The notes under the pieces: generated by a model
Database searches by the model: none
Told to the model about the DNA's origin: nothing
Seen by the model: the letters and a program-made list of their open reading frames with translations, nothing else
Shown: positions 25,465 through 32,346 of the stretch, in pieces
Numbering within the stretch: position 1 is the first letter of the stretch
Layout of the letters: every line of letters begins with the position of its first letter
Assembly: GCF_004364435.1 (NCBI RefSeq)
Contig: NZ_SOCT01000004.1
Span: forward strand, 124,001 to 188,000
Length of the DNA: 64,000 nucleotides
From: Pseudomonas sp. LP_7_YM
Lineage (GTDB): Bacteria; Pseudomonadota; Gammaproteobacteria; Pseudomonadales; Pseudomonadaceae
Direction of reading: 5' to 3'
Program-made: the position numbers and the translations under genes

Positions 25465-26556
25465 TCAGCCCTGAGACAGCAACTGACGCAGATCGATAAC
25501 CGCTGCGTTGGCGCGTGACAGGTAGTTGGCCATGACCAGCGAATGGTTGGCGAATATCCCGAACGGACTGCCATTGAGAATCACCGGGCTCCACATCGGC
25601 TCTTGCGACGCCTCAAGCTCGCGGATGATCTGGCGCACGCTCACCGTGGCGTTCTTCTTGGCCAGCACATCGGCGAAGTCAACTTCGATGGCGCGCAGCA
25701 GATGGGACAGCGCCCAAGCCTGACCGCGTGCCTCGTAGAACACGTTGTCGACCTGCATCCAAGGGGTTTCGACGATCTCTTCATCGACCTGTGGCACTTC
25801 GCCCGGTTTGACCGTGACGGTCGACTGCGCCTCGGTTTTCAGCGTGCTGTTGAGTTTGACTCGACCCACGCTCGCCGACAGGCGCTGGGACAGCGAACCC
25901 AGGCGAGTGCCTACGTCACCGAGCCAGTTGTTCAGGTTGTCTGCGCGGGTGTAGAACAGCGCGCCTTTCTGGTTCGGATCGGACAGACGAGCCTGATAGC
26001 GACTCAGCGCGGCGATTCCGTCGCGGTACTGCGACTCGCTGGACGGCAGAACCCAGCTCTTGTTGTCGAAGTTAAACAATGGCTCTGCACGGGCCAGATC
26101 GCCATCTTCAGCCGACTGGGATTGCGAACGGGCGAAATCCTTGCGCAGTGCACGGCTCAGATCACGCACCTGAACCAACACGCCGTATTCCCAGCTCGGC
26201 ATGTTGTCCAGCCAAATACCCGGCGGCAAGCGGTCGTTGGAAATATAGCCGCCGGGCTTATCGAGCAGCGTCGAGGCGACGGTCTTGAGGGTTTCGACGG
26301 TGGTGTAGCCGATCACCATCTGCTTACCTTCACGCTCGGCCGCAGCCTGAGCCTGCTGCTGGACCGCAAACAACGGCGGCTCGCTGCTCCACCAGATGCC
26401 GAGCACCACGGTGACTACCAGATAGACGCCGACGACCGCGCCCAACGCGCGACTGAACAGCAGCCCACGCCAGGAGCCACGTGGTGCCTTGCCAACGGGC
26501 CTGTCCTCAACACGCTCCCCGCCCGCAGTGCCCGAGCGCTTTTTCCAATCCAGCAT
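25465..26556 (-). CDS. DUF2333 family membrane protein
   Basis: Conserved Pseudomonas protein of unknown function. I start at the ATG at 26556 (MLDWKKRSG), where AAAGGACAAGG lies just upstream; the open frame to 26799 has no signal. The 363-residue product has one N-terminal membrane anchor (residues ~38-58, LGAVVGVYLVVTVVLGIWW) and a long soluble, mostly helical periplasmic part. That part contains PGGYISNDRLPPGIWLDNMP, a pattern that recurs in this family. It is operonic with the NUDIX gene downstream. A role is not known to me. Confidence 0.9.
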   Translation of the reverse strand: MLDWKKRSGTAGGERVEDRPVGKAPRGSWRGLLFSRALGAVVGVYLVVTVVLGIWWSSEPPLFAVQQQAQAAAEREGKQMVIGYTTVETLKTVASTLLDKPGGYISNDRLPPGIWLDNMPSWEYGVLVQVRDLSRALRKDFARSQSQSAEDGDLARAEPLFNFDNKSWVLPSSESQYRDGIAALSRYQARLSDPNQKGALFYTRADNLNNWLGDVGTRLGSLSQRLSASVGRVKLNSTLKTEAQSTVTVKPGEVPQVDEEIVETPWMQVDNVFYEARGQAWALSHLLRAIEVDFADVLAKKNATVSVRQIIRELEASQEPMWSPVILNGSPFGIFANHSLVMANYLSRANAAVIDLRQLLSQG

Positions 26557-26802
26557 GGCCTTGTCCTTTTCAATCACGGAATTCAGTGCTTCTGACCGCA
26601 ACCTTACAGCAAGGTGCGTTTGGCAGGAATGTGAAGGATGACCCGTTTGCGTAATCCACAATTCCATACGCGTCATGGAGCGCGCGTGCCTGCAGAGCAT
26701 CATCCGGTTACAACAAATGCGCGAATCCCCTACATCTGTCGGATTGTGCCGCAGAACCGACGCCCGGATAATCCGCCCCGAGCCTAAGAACTCGAACAAG
26801 CG

Positions 26803-26988
26803 TCACCCGCCACGATAGAAATACAGCGGTACTTTTGCGCCTGCGACAAACGTCAGTTTTTCGCAGGCGCGATACACTTCTGCACGTCTGTCATGTCGGG
26901 AGTCGGCTAATACAAGACCCTTCGGGGGAATATGTCGGCACTTCTTGTTGGTGTTCTTAGCTCCCGACGCCCACCCCTTGACGCTCAA
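26803..26988 (-). CDS. Conserved 61-codon ORF divergent from Bro-N gene 1 (uncertain)
   Basis: A short frame with a TTG start only 14 bases from the Bro-N start codon, running the other way. It ends in CEKLTFVAGAKVPLYFYRGG. The same frame is open in the right-hand repeat copy (31419-31604). Differences between the copies include synonymous changes (CTG/CTA, CGA/CGG) and conservative ones (Val/Ile) along with Lys/Glu and Pro/Ser. That is compatible with coding, but this stretch also has to hold the Bro promoter, so conservation may be regulatory. No ribosome site is convincing. I do not recognise a domain. Confidence 0.35.
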   Translation of the reverse strand: MSVKGWASGAKNTNKKCRHIPPKGLVLADSRHDRRAEVYRACEKLTFVAGAKVPLYFYRGG

Positions 26989-27001
26989 GGACAGACGCTA
27001 C

Positions 27002-27505
27002 ATGGAAGAGCATTACGAACCCCTCGTTTTCACCCGCCAAAAACTCACCCTTCACGCCCTGATCCTTGAACGCCAGGCCTGGTTTTGCGTGCGTGACCTT
27101 GGTCGTTTTCTCGGCATGTTCTTTGAGAACCGCATCACGCAGAAGCTCGCCCCAGACCAGCGCCGGCATGTTCGGTTGCGGTACTACGGTGAAATCGAGA
27201 ACGTGCTGATGGTCAGCGAATCGGCCGCCTACGCCCTGCTTGTCTACCACGGGAACGCCACCCACGACCCGATCCGCAAATGGTTGACCTATCAGGTGTT
27301 GCCCGTTCTGCGCGACCGCCACGTTCCTGCCTTTAATAACGCGCCCGTTCCTGCGCTGCTGCAATCGAAGCACAGCACCCTAAGCGTGATGCGCTGGCAG
27401 AACGAGCTGTGGATACGTTTCAAAGACATGCCCTGCCTGGTTCATACACGTAAGCAGGAAGCTGGCTGGTGGGGGAAAATCAGACGCGGGTTGCCAGGGC
27501 GTTAG
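27002..27505 (+). CDS. Bro-N domain protein 1 (phage antirepressor-like)
   Basis: The BRO N-terminal domain is a DNA-binding module found in phage antirepressors and baculovirus proteins. The 167-residue product starts at the ATG at 27002, AAGGA lying about 10 bases upstream. It has the Bro-N pattern: LILERQAWFCVRDLGRFLGM, then ITQKL..RRHVRLRYYGEIE, VLMVSESAAYALLVYHGNAT, RKWLTYQVLPVLRD. After about residue 110 comes a short C-terminal part with WWGKIRRGLPGR. It has a paralogue at 31618-32118 (roughly 70% identical by eye). No other phage genes are near it, so this may be a domesticated regulator or a cargo gene. Confidence 0.85.
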   Translation: MEEHYEPLVFTRQKLTLHALILERQAWFCVRDLGRFLGMFFENRITQKLAPDQRRHVRLRYYGEIENVLMVSESAAYALLVYHGNATHDPIRKWLTYQVLPVLRDRHVPAFNNAPVPALLQSKHSTLSVMRWQNELWIRFKDMPCLVHTRKQEAGWWGKIRRGLPGR

Positions 27506-27631
27506 GTCTGCTTGCGGCAACACAGCGCAGGAGCCGTTGGGTGAATCTGATGGCGTCGACGTTCATCCCGTTGAGAGATTCGTCACAGGGTGCTGGCATG
27601 GGGCACGTCGACCTTCGGCGCGCCCTTCGCG

Positions 27632-29551
27632 TTACCAGATACGGTGCAGTTTGCAGTGCTCAATCAGGGGCGAGAGCCGATGACGCGCAAGTTCAGCGTC
27701 CGACAGGTACTGAGCGCCTGCAATCCGCCCGCAGCAGTTGTCCTGGCCGCAAGCGCATTGAAAGGCTTCAGCCATCGACCACTCGGTACTGGGGTAGAAA
27801 AAGCTCAAGGGCTCGTCTGGCTCGATAGCGCGCAGTGCACGCAGCACGTTGTGCTCAATGTCGAAAAAGACATTTGGGTTGCAGGAATGGTTGATGTAGC
27901 GCAGCTCCAGCGGATGCGGCTCGCCATGTAAACCCTGCGCGAAGTGAATGGTCCAGCGCGTGGCGTGCGAGCCTTGTTTCGCCCAGCCGACCTTGCACAG
28001 AGTATCGCCCTCTCTCCAGGCCCTACCGCTGGCCACGCCCAGGCCATAGGGGGTTTCCATCAGTTTATAAGGCAGTTGCGCGCCCTTGAGTTCGTGTTTA
28101 AGGAAAGCGGAAAAATGCTCCCCGTAGCGCGCTTGCAGTTCCGGCAATAAATAATCGTTTCCCGATACCACGCCCCTGCAGGCCGGGGCGTCGCAATGGC
28201 AATCGAAGGCGGCCATGGCTGAGCCGTAATAAGTCGCATAATCAAGCGTCAATTGCTCGCCCGGATTGATGTCACGACGGGCCATCACATTCAACCCGTC
28301 CAGCCATGCCGTAGGTTCACAGGAATGGTTGATCGGGCACCACTCTTGCGGATTGCTGCTCCAGATGGCGTAAACCTCCTCGTTTAGCGGCCAGGCATAC
28401 TGATCGAACCAACGCCGCGCTAAAGACGGCCAATGCTGATGTACGTAATCTTGAGAGACTATCGCCTGATTACATTGCTCATGCCGCTTGATCAGACTCC
28501 CCGCCCCGATGGGCGCCACGGCAAACATTCCAAATCCATTCTCACGATCAAAGCGCGTCACCCAGCAACGTCGGCCAGCCTCGCGTCGCATTTGCGCGAG
28601 CGCAATCAGGTGCTCAACAAACCGGATGTGCCCATCCGGCGTCATCGCCAGAATTTCATCCGCACAGCCATAGGCCCCTTCGGGATAGAACACATCGCAG
28701 TTAGGGTTGATCTCCAGTAGAAAAATTTCTCCACTGGCCGACATACGGAAATCGCAGCGCGCGTAGCCTGTTCCATTCAATGCAAAAAACGTTCGCGACG
28801 CGGCATCCTGCAATTGAAGATCAAGTGCGCAGTCGTGCACGGCGCTGTGTCCGAGTGACCGGTAGTCTTTCCACTTGAGATCGAAATGCTTGAACGTCTC
28901 GCCTGTGGGAAACAGCACTTCCAAGGATGGCAGCGCCCAGGCAAGCTCCTGAGCATTGCGCCGCTCTGCGATCAATACCGTGAACTCACGACCCTCGATG
29001 AATTCTTCGATGAGCGCGCCGCCATACGCTTGAATCATTTTCAGCGCTTGGCGTTGCAATGCCTCAGCAGTGACGACTCTGGAGTCGGGCGTCAGACCAA
29101 TACTGTTGTAACTGTTGGGGTGTTTGACGATAAGCGGGAATGAAAGAGAAGCAGCCGCCTGTGAAACATCCGCCAGGCATTTTGCATCCATATAGCCAGG
29201 AACACTGACGCCTGCCGACGAAGCAGCCATTTTCATGGCCACTCGGCCGGGGTCATAAAAGGCGCTGGAGGCGCCGGTAAATGCAGTGTTAAAACGCTCC
29301 AGGGTTTGCACCACCTCAACACCTGCGGTGTCACCATCGAAGCTGCCATCACATAGATTGATTATCAGATCGAATCCGCTGCCCGCGATCCTTGTCACCT
29401 GTTGAATCGCAGTCGCCTTATGAATGTCGTGATAGCTGACTTCGGCCTGGGTAAAGAAGCGTGCGACATTTGCCGCTGGATCCCACTCTTTTGTTGGCAA
29501 ACTTGAATGTTCATAAGAACTCGTTAGCACCGCAATCTTTTTGATCGTCAT
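27632..29551 (-). CDS. ATP-grasp ligase fused to two SET domains
   Basis: An unusual 639-residue fusion starting at the ATG at 29551 (GGGAGGG 7 bases upstream). Residues 1-320 are a D-Ala-D-Ala-ligase-like ATP-grasp domain: PLIVKHPNSYNSIG (140-152), LIEEFIEGREFTV (180-192), ARCDFRMSASGEIFLLEINP (264-283). Residues ~330-470 are a SET domain with PINHSCEP (406-413), GEQLTLDY (431-438) and a post-SET cluster CHCDAPAC (451-458). Residues ~495-615 are a second SET domain with YINHSCNPN (552-560), Tyr586 and CACGQDNCC (599-607). SET proteins methylate lysines; ATP-grasp enzymes join a carboxylate to an amine. A combined role in making and methylating a peptide or protein product is inference. No biosynthetic partner lies beside it. 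Confidence 0.85.
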   Translation of the reverse strand: MTIKKIAVLTSSYEHSSLPTKEWDPAANVARFFTQAEVSYHDIHKATAIQQVTRIAGSGFDLIINLCDGSFDGDTAGVEVVQTLERFNTAFTGASSAFYDPGRVAMKMAASSAGVSVPGYMDAKCLADVSQAAASLSFPLIVKHPNSYNSIGLTPDSRVVTAEALQRQALKMIQAYGGALIEEFIEGREFTVLIAERRNAQELAWALPSLEVLFPTGETFKHFDLKWKDYRSLGHSAVHDCALDLQLQDAASRTFFALNGTGYARCDFRMSASGEIFLLEINPNCDVFYPEGAYGCADEILAMTPDGHIRFVEHLIALAQMRREAGRRCWVTRFDRENGFGMFAVAPIGAGSLIKRHEQCNQAIVSQDYVHQHWPSLARRWFDQYAWPLNEEVYAIWSSNPQEWCPINHSCEPTAWLDGLNVMARRDINPGEQLTLDYATYYGSAMAAFDCHCDAPACRGVVSGNDYLLPELQARYGEHFSAFLKHELKGAQLPYKLMETPYGLGVASGRAWREGDTLCKVGWAKQGSHATRWTIHFAQGLHGEPHPLELRYINHSCNPNVFFDIEHNVLRALRAIEPDEPLSFFYPSTEWSMAEAFQCACGQDNCCGRIAGAQYLSDAELARHRLSPLIEHCKLHRIW

Positions 29552-29728
29552 CAGCCAACCCTCCCTGGGTCGTTGCAGATTCACGGATCCATGTAGCATT
29601 ACTGCTCAGATATGCGACGATTAAACTTATCTCAATCCAAAGCGTAGTTAAGTCTGGCCCTGATTCAAGAAGGAGTGGGCAAGATAATCAATGACCTCCA
29701 AAGCGCGCCAAAAACAGCACAGCTTTGC

Positions 29729-29832
29729 CACAAACTGCACGCCCTGATCCTCGAACGCCAGGCATCTTTATGTGTTGGTGACCGTGGTCGTTGCCTGACA
29801 TCGACAGCCACCACGTTCTTCCTCGAACGAGT
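29729..29832 (+). pseudogene. Remnant of a third Bro-N gene
   Basis: About 34 codons, KLHALILERQASLCVGDRG through FFLERV, match residues 14-45 of the two intact Bro-N proteins. There are scattered substitutions and a small insertion (CLTSTAT replaces FLGM). At DNA level CACGCCCTGATCCTCGAACG is nearly identical to the intact copies. The matching then ends abruptly and the HrpL promoter of the effector gene follows 25 bases later. The frame has no Bro start region or C-terminal half, so this is a fossil, not a gene. Confidence 0.75.
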
Positions 29833-29857
29833 AAGGGGCGATGGCCGATCCAGGCGT

Positions 29858-29885
29858 GGAACCGATCAGGCAGCCCTACCACTCA
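29858..29885 (+). promoter_or_regulatory. hrp box (HrpL sigma-factor promoter)
   Basis: GGAACC (29858-29863), a 15-base spacer, then CCACTCA (29879-29885) matches the P. syringae HrpL consensus GGAACC-N15/16-CCACNNA at every specified position. It points toward the effector gene, whose ATG at 29916 is 30 bases past the box. HrpL controls the Hrp type III secretion system and its effectors, so this promoter predicts induction in planta or in hrp-inducing minimal medium. Confidence 0.9.
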
Positions 29886-29915
29886 GCTCCATGCATTTAT
29901 TGGAGTTGCCACGTT

Positions 29916-31226
29916 ATGACCCCCATCAGGCCAGGTACGAGCCCCTTTATTCCTCCGCAGGCCAATGAGCCCATTCATGCTGCGCTAGCTAGCCACGATA
30001 GCGAGCGCGTGCTGCAAGCGCGCAAAGAAGGCCAGCGCGCGAATGCATTGGACCACTCGCGTCGCTCACCCATGGACGTGCTCGATACCATGCGCGGTAT
30101 CGACGAGCGCACACGCTCGGGCTTGCGCTCGGCGTTGCTGCAATCGCTCAATCCCACCGCCCCGGCGGGCTACATGAAGCCCGAAGCCTTGCATGGTTCC
30201 CCGTGGGGCCTGGAAATACTCACCACGGGTGCGTTGAAGGGGGGCGTCAACGATGCCAAGGGGGGCGCGCAATCGTTGAATGGCCGGGTGTTCTTCTCAG
30301 ACCGAACACCTGAGAGCGCCAGCGATACAACGACCCGGGAAAACCTGCGTACAAAAGCGCGAAGCTACTCGCGCGGCGCGAGCTCTTTCTCCTCCAGTGC
30401 GAACTCACGGGCCCAACAGCATCGCCTGACACAGATCATAGAGTCCTCATTGGACAAAGGCCTGGCGCTTTCACTGTCATTCAGGCCCGTGACACTGGGC
30501 ATTAAAAACCCGGCCGAGATCCAGAGCGAAGGGGCGACCTGGCTGCAAGCCTTCCTTCACCACTCCATCATTGTTAAGGGGGGTGCCCGACCGCTGCTGA
30601 ACAAGCCGTTCGAAGAAAGCGTCAAGGCGCTGAAACTGCCAGAAACAATGACGCTGACCTTCGAAGGCAGCCCCGACCGTACGCTGCGCGGCAAAGAGCT
30701 GGAAAGTTTTTACAAGCAGTCGGCCAGCGAGCTGCGCAACTCGCTGGAGAATGGCAAAGCACCGTATTTAAGCCTGCTCAATCAGGGGACGGTGGTGCCC
30801 ATGGTCTTGGGCTTCGAGAAAGTCAGAAATCTTTCGTCTCATTCGGTTAGCGCCCCTATGGGCAACGCTTCCAAACAGTACTCCTACCAGGATAACGACC
30901 ATCCACTGTCCGGCAGTGCCGAGGGGGGCAGACTCAAAGAGCTGGAAGTGCGCAGTCTGGCAGACCTTGCCACCTTGTTTCTGGGGTGTGAAGTCAAGGG
31001 CACCTCACTTGCGGATGACCTGCTGGTGCGGGTGAAAGAGGCAGGAACCAAGGCTGATTACCTGCCCCCCGCTCAGCGTAACCAGTTTCGCGAAAAAATC
31101 CTGGCTCAGGCCTCGCGCCTGTTGCCAGAAGACGCACATACAGCGCTGGCAAACCAGCCCTTGAGTACGCTGCAGCAAATCAATGCAAAACTGCGCAGCG
31201 AAGATTTGCGCGCCTATCTGGCGTAA
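29916..31226 (+). CDS. Candidate HrpL-regulated type III effector, possible ADP-ribosyltransferase-like fold
   Basis: A 436-residue soluble protein behind a perfect hrp box; GGAG lies 10 bases before the ATG at 29916. The N-terminus fits the Hrp secretion pattern: Ile at position 4, no Asp or Glu in the first dozen residues, many Ser/Pro (MTPIRPGTSPFIPP). I cannot assign it to a named Hop family with certainty. By eye, LHGSPWGLEILTTGALKGG (92-110), then GRVFFSD (123-129), and later GGRLKELEVRSLADL (337-351) resemble the strand order of ART/PARP-type enzymes (His-Gly-Ser/Thr, aromatic strand, Glu strand). That is a weak inference. Residues 130-170 are Ser/Thr/Arg-rich. No chaperone gene adjoins it. 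Confidence 0.75.
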   Translation: MTPIRPGTSPFIPPQANEPIHAALASHDSERVLQARKEGQRANALDHSRRSPMDVLDTMRGIDERTRSGLRSALLQSLNPTAPAGYMKPEALHGSPWGLEILTTGALKGGVNDAKGGAQSLNGRVFFSDRTPESASDTTTRENLRTKARSYSRGASSFSSSANSRAQQHRLTQIIESSLDKGLALSLSFRPVTLGIKNPAEIQSEGATWLQAFLHHSIIVKGGARPLLNKPFEESVKALKLPETMTLTFEGSPDRTLRGKELESFYKQSASELRNSLENGKAPYLSLLNQGTVVPMVLGFEKVRNLSSHSVSAPMGNASKQYSYQDNDHPLSGSAEGGRLKELEVRSLADLATLFLGCEVKGTSLADDLLVRVKEAGTKADYLPPAQRNQFREKILAQASRLLPEDAHTALANQPLSTLQQINAKLRSEDLRAYLA

Positions 31227-31418
31227 TAAAGACCGGAATTGAACACCAGACAGGTCGGACACGTTTCGGTACGACGCAGCGGCCAGAGGATGTGACTGAG
31301 GAGCAATGTGTTGCAGTGTTTGGTTACATTAATTGTGCAAACCCCCTACATCTGTCGGATTGTGCCGCAGAACCGACGCCCGGATAATCCGCCCCGAGCC
31401 TAAGAACTCAGTAAACCG

Positions 31419-31604
31419 TTACCCGCCACGATAGAAATACAGCGGTACTTTTGCGCCTGCGATAAACGTTAGTTTTTCGCAGGCGCGATACACTTCTGCA
31501 CGTCTGTCATGTCGGGAGTCGGCTAATACAAGACCCTCCGGGGAAATATGCCGGCACTTGTTTACGGTGTTCTTAGCTCCCGACGCCCACCCCTTGGCCC
31601 TCAA
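31419..31604 (-). CDS. Conserved 61-codon ORF divergent from Bro-N gene 2 (uncertain)
   Basis: Second copy of the small ORF described at 26803-26988. It again has a TTG start, 14 bases from the Bro start, and ends in CEKLTFIAGAKVPLYFYRGG. Retention of the open frame in both copies is the only positive evidence. The alternative is that the segment is kept for regulation of Bro-N. Confidence 0.35.
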   Translation of the reverse strand: MRAKGWASGAKNTVNKCRHISPEGLVLADSRHDRRAEVYRACEKLTFIAGAKVPLYFYRGG

Positions 31605-31617
31605 GGACAGACGCTAC

Positions 31618-32118
31618 ATGGAAGAGCATTACGAACCCCTCGTTTTCACCCGCCACAACCTCAAACTGCATGCCCTCGTCCTCGAACGCCAGGCCTGGTT
31701 CTGCGCCCGTGACCTGGGCCGTTTTCTGGGCATGTTCTTCGAAGAGCGCATCACCAAAAAGCTCGGCGCCGATCAGCGTCGTCACATTCCGCTGCGTTAC
31801 TACGGCGAAATCGAGACCACGTTGATGGTCAGCGAATCGGCGGTCTATGCCCTGCTCGTCTACCACGGCAACGCTACTCACCACCCTACCCGCAAGTGGC
31901 TGACCTATCAGGTGTTGCCTATGCTGCACGACCAACGCGTTCCAGCCCTGAACAATGCACCTGCACCGAACCTGCTGAAATGGGGCTCGGCTAGCTTGAG
32001 TGTCATGCACTGGCAGGATGAAGCGTGGATTCGTTTGCGAGACATGCCCCACCTGCTGCAAACGCGCTCCGGTGAGGGATGGTGGGAGAAGGTAAAGCGC
32101 GGGTGGTCTGGACGCTGA
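31618..32118 (+). CDS. Bro-N domain protein 2 (phage antirepressor-like)
   Basis: A 166-residue paralogue of the protein at 27002-27505. It has the same domain signature (LVLERQAWFCARDLGRFLGM, RRHIPLRYYGEIE, TLMVSESAVYALLVYHGNAT, RKWLTYQVLPML) and a similar tail ending WWEKVKRGWSGR. Start at the ATG at 31618 by alignment with copy 1. Both copies are intact, so both are likely expressed. It lies 228 bases before gcbA on the same strand; an AT-rich stretch near 32235-32290 in that gap probably holds the gcbA promoter. Confidence 0.85.
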   Translation: MEEHYEPLVFTRHNLKLHALVLERQAWFCARDLGRFLGMFFEERITKKLGADQRRHIPLRYYGEIETTLMVSESAVYALLVYHGNATHHPTRKWLTYQVLPMLHDQRVPALNNAPAPNLLKWGSASLSVMHWQDEAWIRLRDMPHLLQTRSGEGWWEKVKRGWSGR

Positions 32119-32346
32119 ATACTCGGGTTCACCCTGATGGCTTTCAAAATACTCATCCATTCCCCTAGTATCAGCCCCCGGCATCTGTCGACTAAAGCGT
32201 GCAACAAGCGGGATAAGGCAGAAACTTGGCGCAAACATTCACGAAAAAATGCCAACAAAATGACTTGCGACTCACTTGCGCGGCGGAAGAGGTGGTAGCA
32301 TAGCGCCATCATTTTTATCAGGGTTTTCCCGATAAGTAGCCAGGAC

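Larger units (their letters stand above)
26727..27505. repeat. Direct repeat unit, left copy (Bro-N gene plus conserved upstream segment)
   Basis: From CCCCTACATCTGTCGGATTG onward this copy can be aligned with 31343-32118 without gaps as far as the Bro start codons (constant offset of 4616 bases). The ~275 bases before the gene are almost identical. The first dozen codons are identical, and the rest of the gene is diverged. The two copies bracket 4.6 kb of accessory DNA. The remaining bases upstream (26557-26726) hold the DUF2333 promoter and nothing else I can name. Confidence 0.9.
31343..32118. repeat. Direct repeat unit, right copy (Bro-N gene plus conserved upstream segment)
   Basis: Partner of 26727-27505 in the same orientation. 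The non-coding lead-in has few differences from the left copy over about 275 bases, apart from one cluster near 31408-31424 (AGTAAACCGTTACC against GAACAAGCGTCACC). Bases 31227-31342 between the effector stop and this repeat hold no gene I can support. Confidence 0.9.

Noticed and set aside
26557..32346. The Bro-N island as an integrated prophage.
   Set aside because: Apart from Bro-N genes there is no integrase, structural, lysis or repressor gene, and no tRNA-type attachment site.
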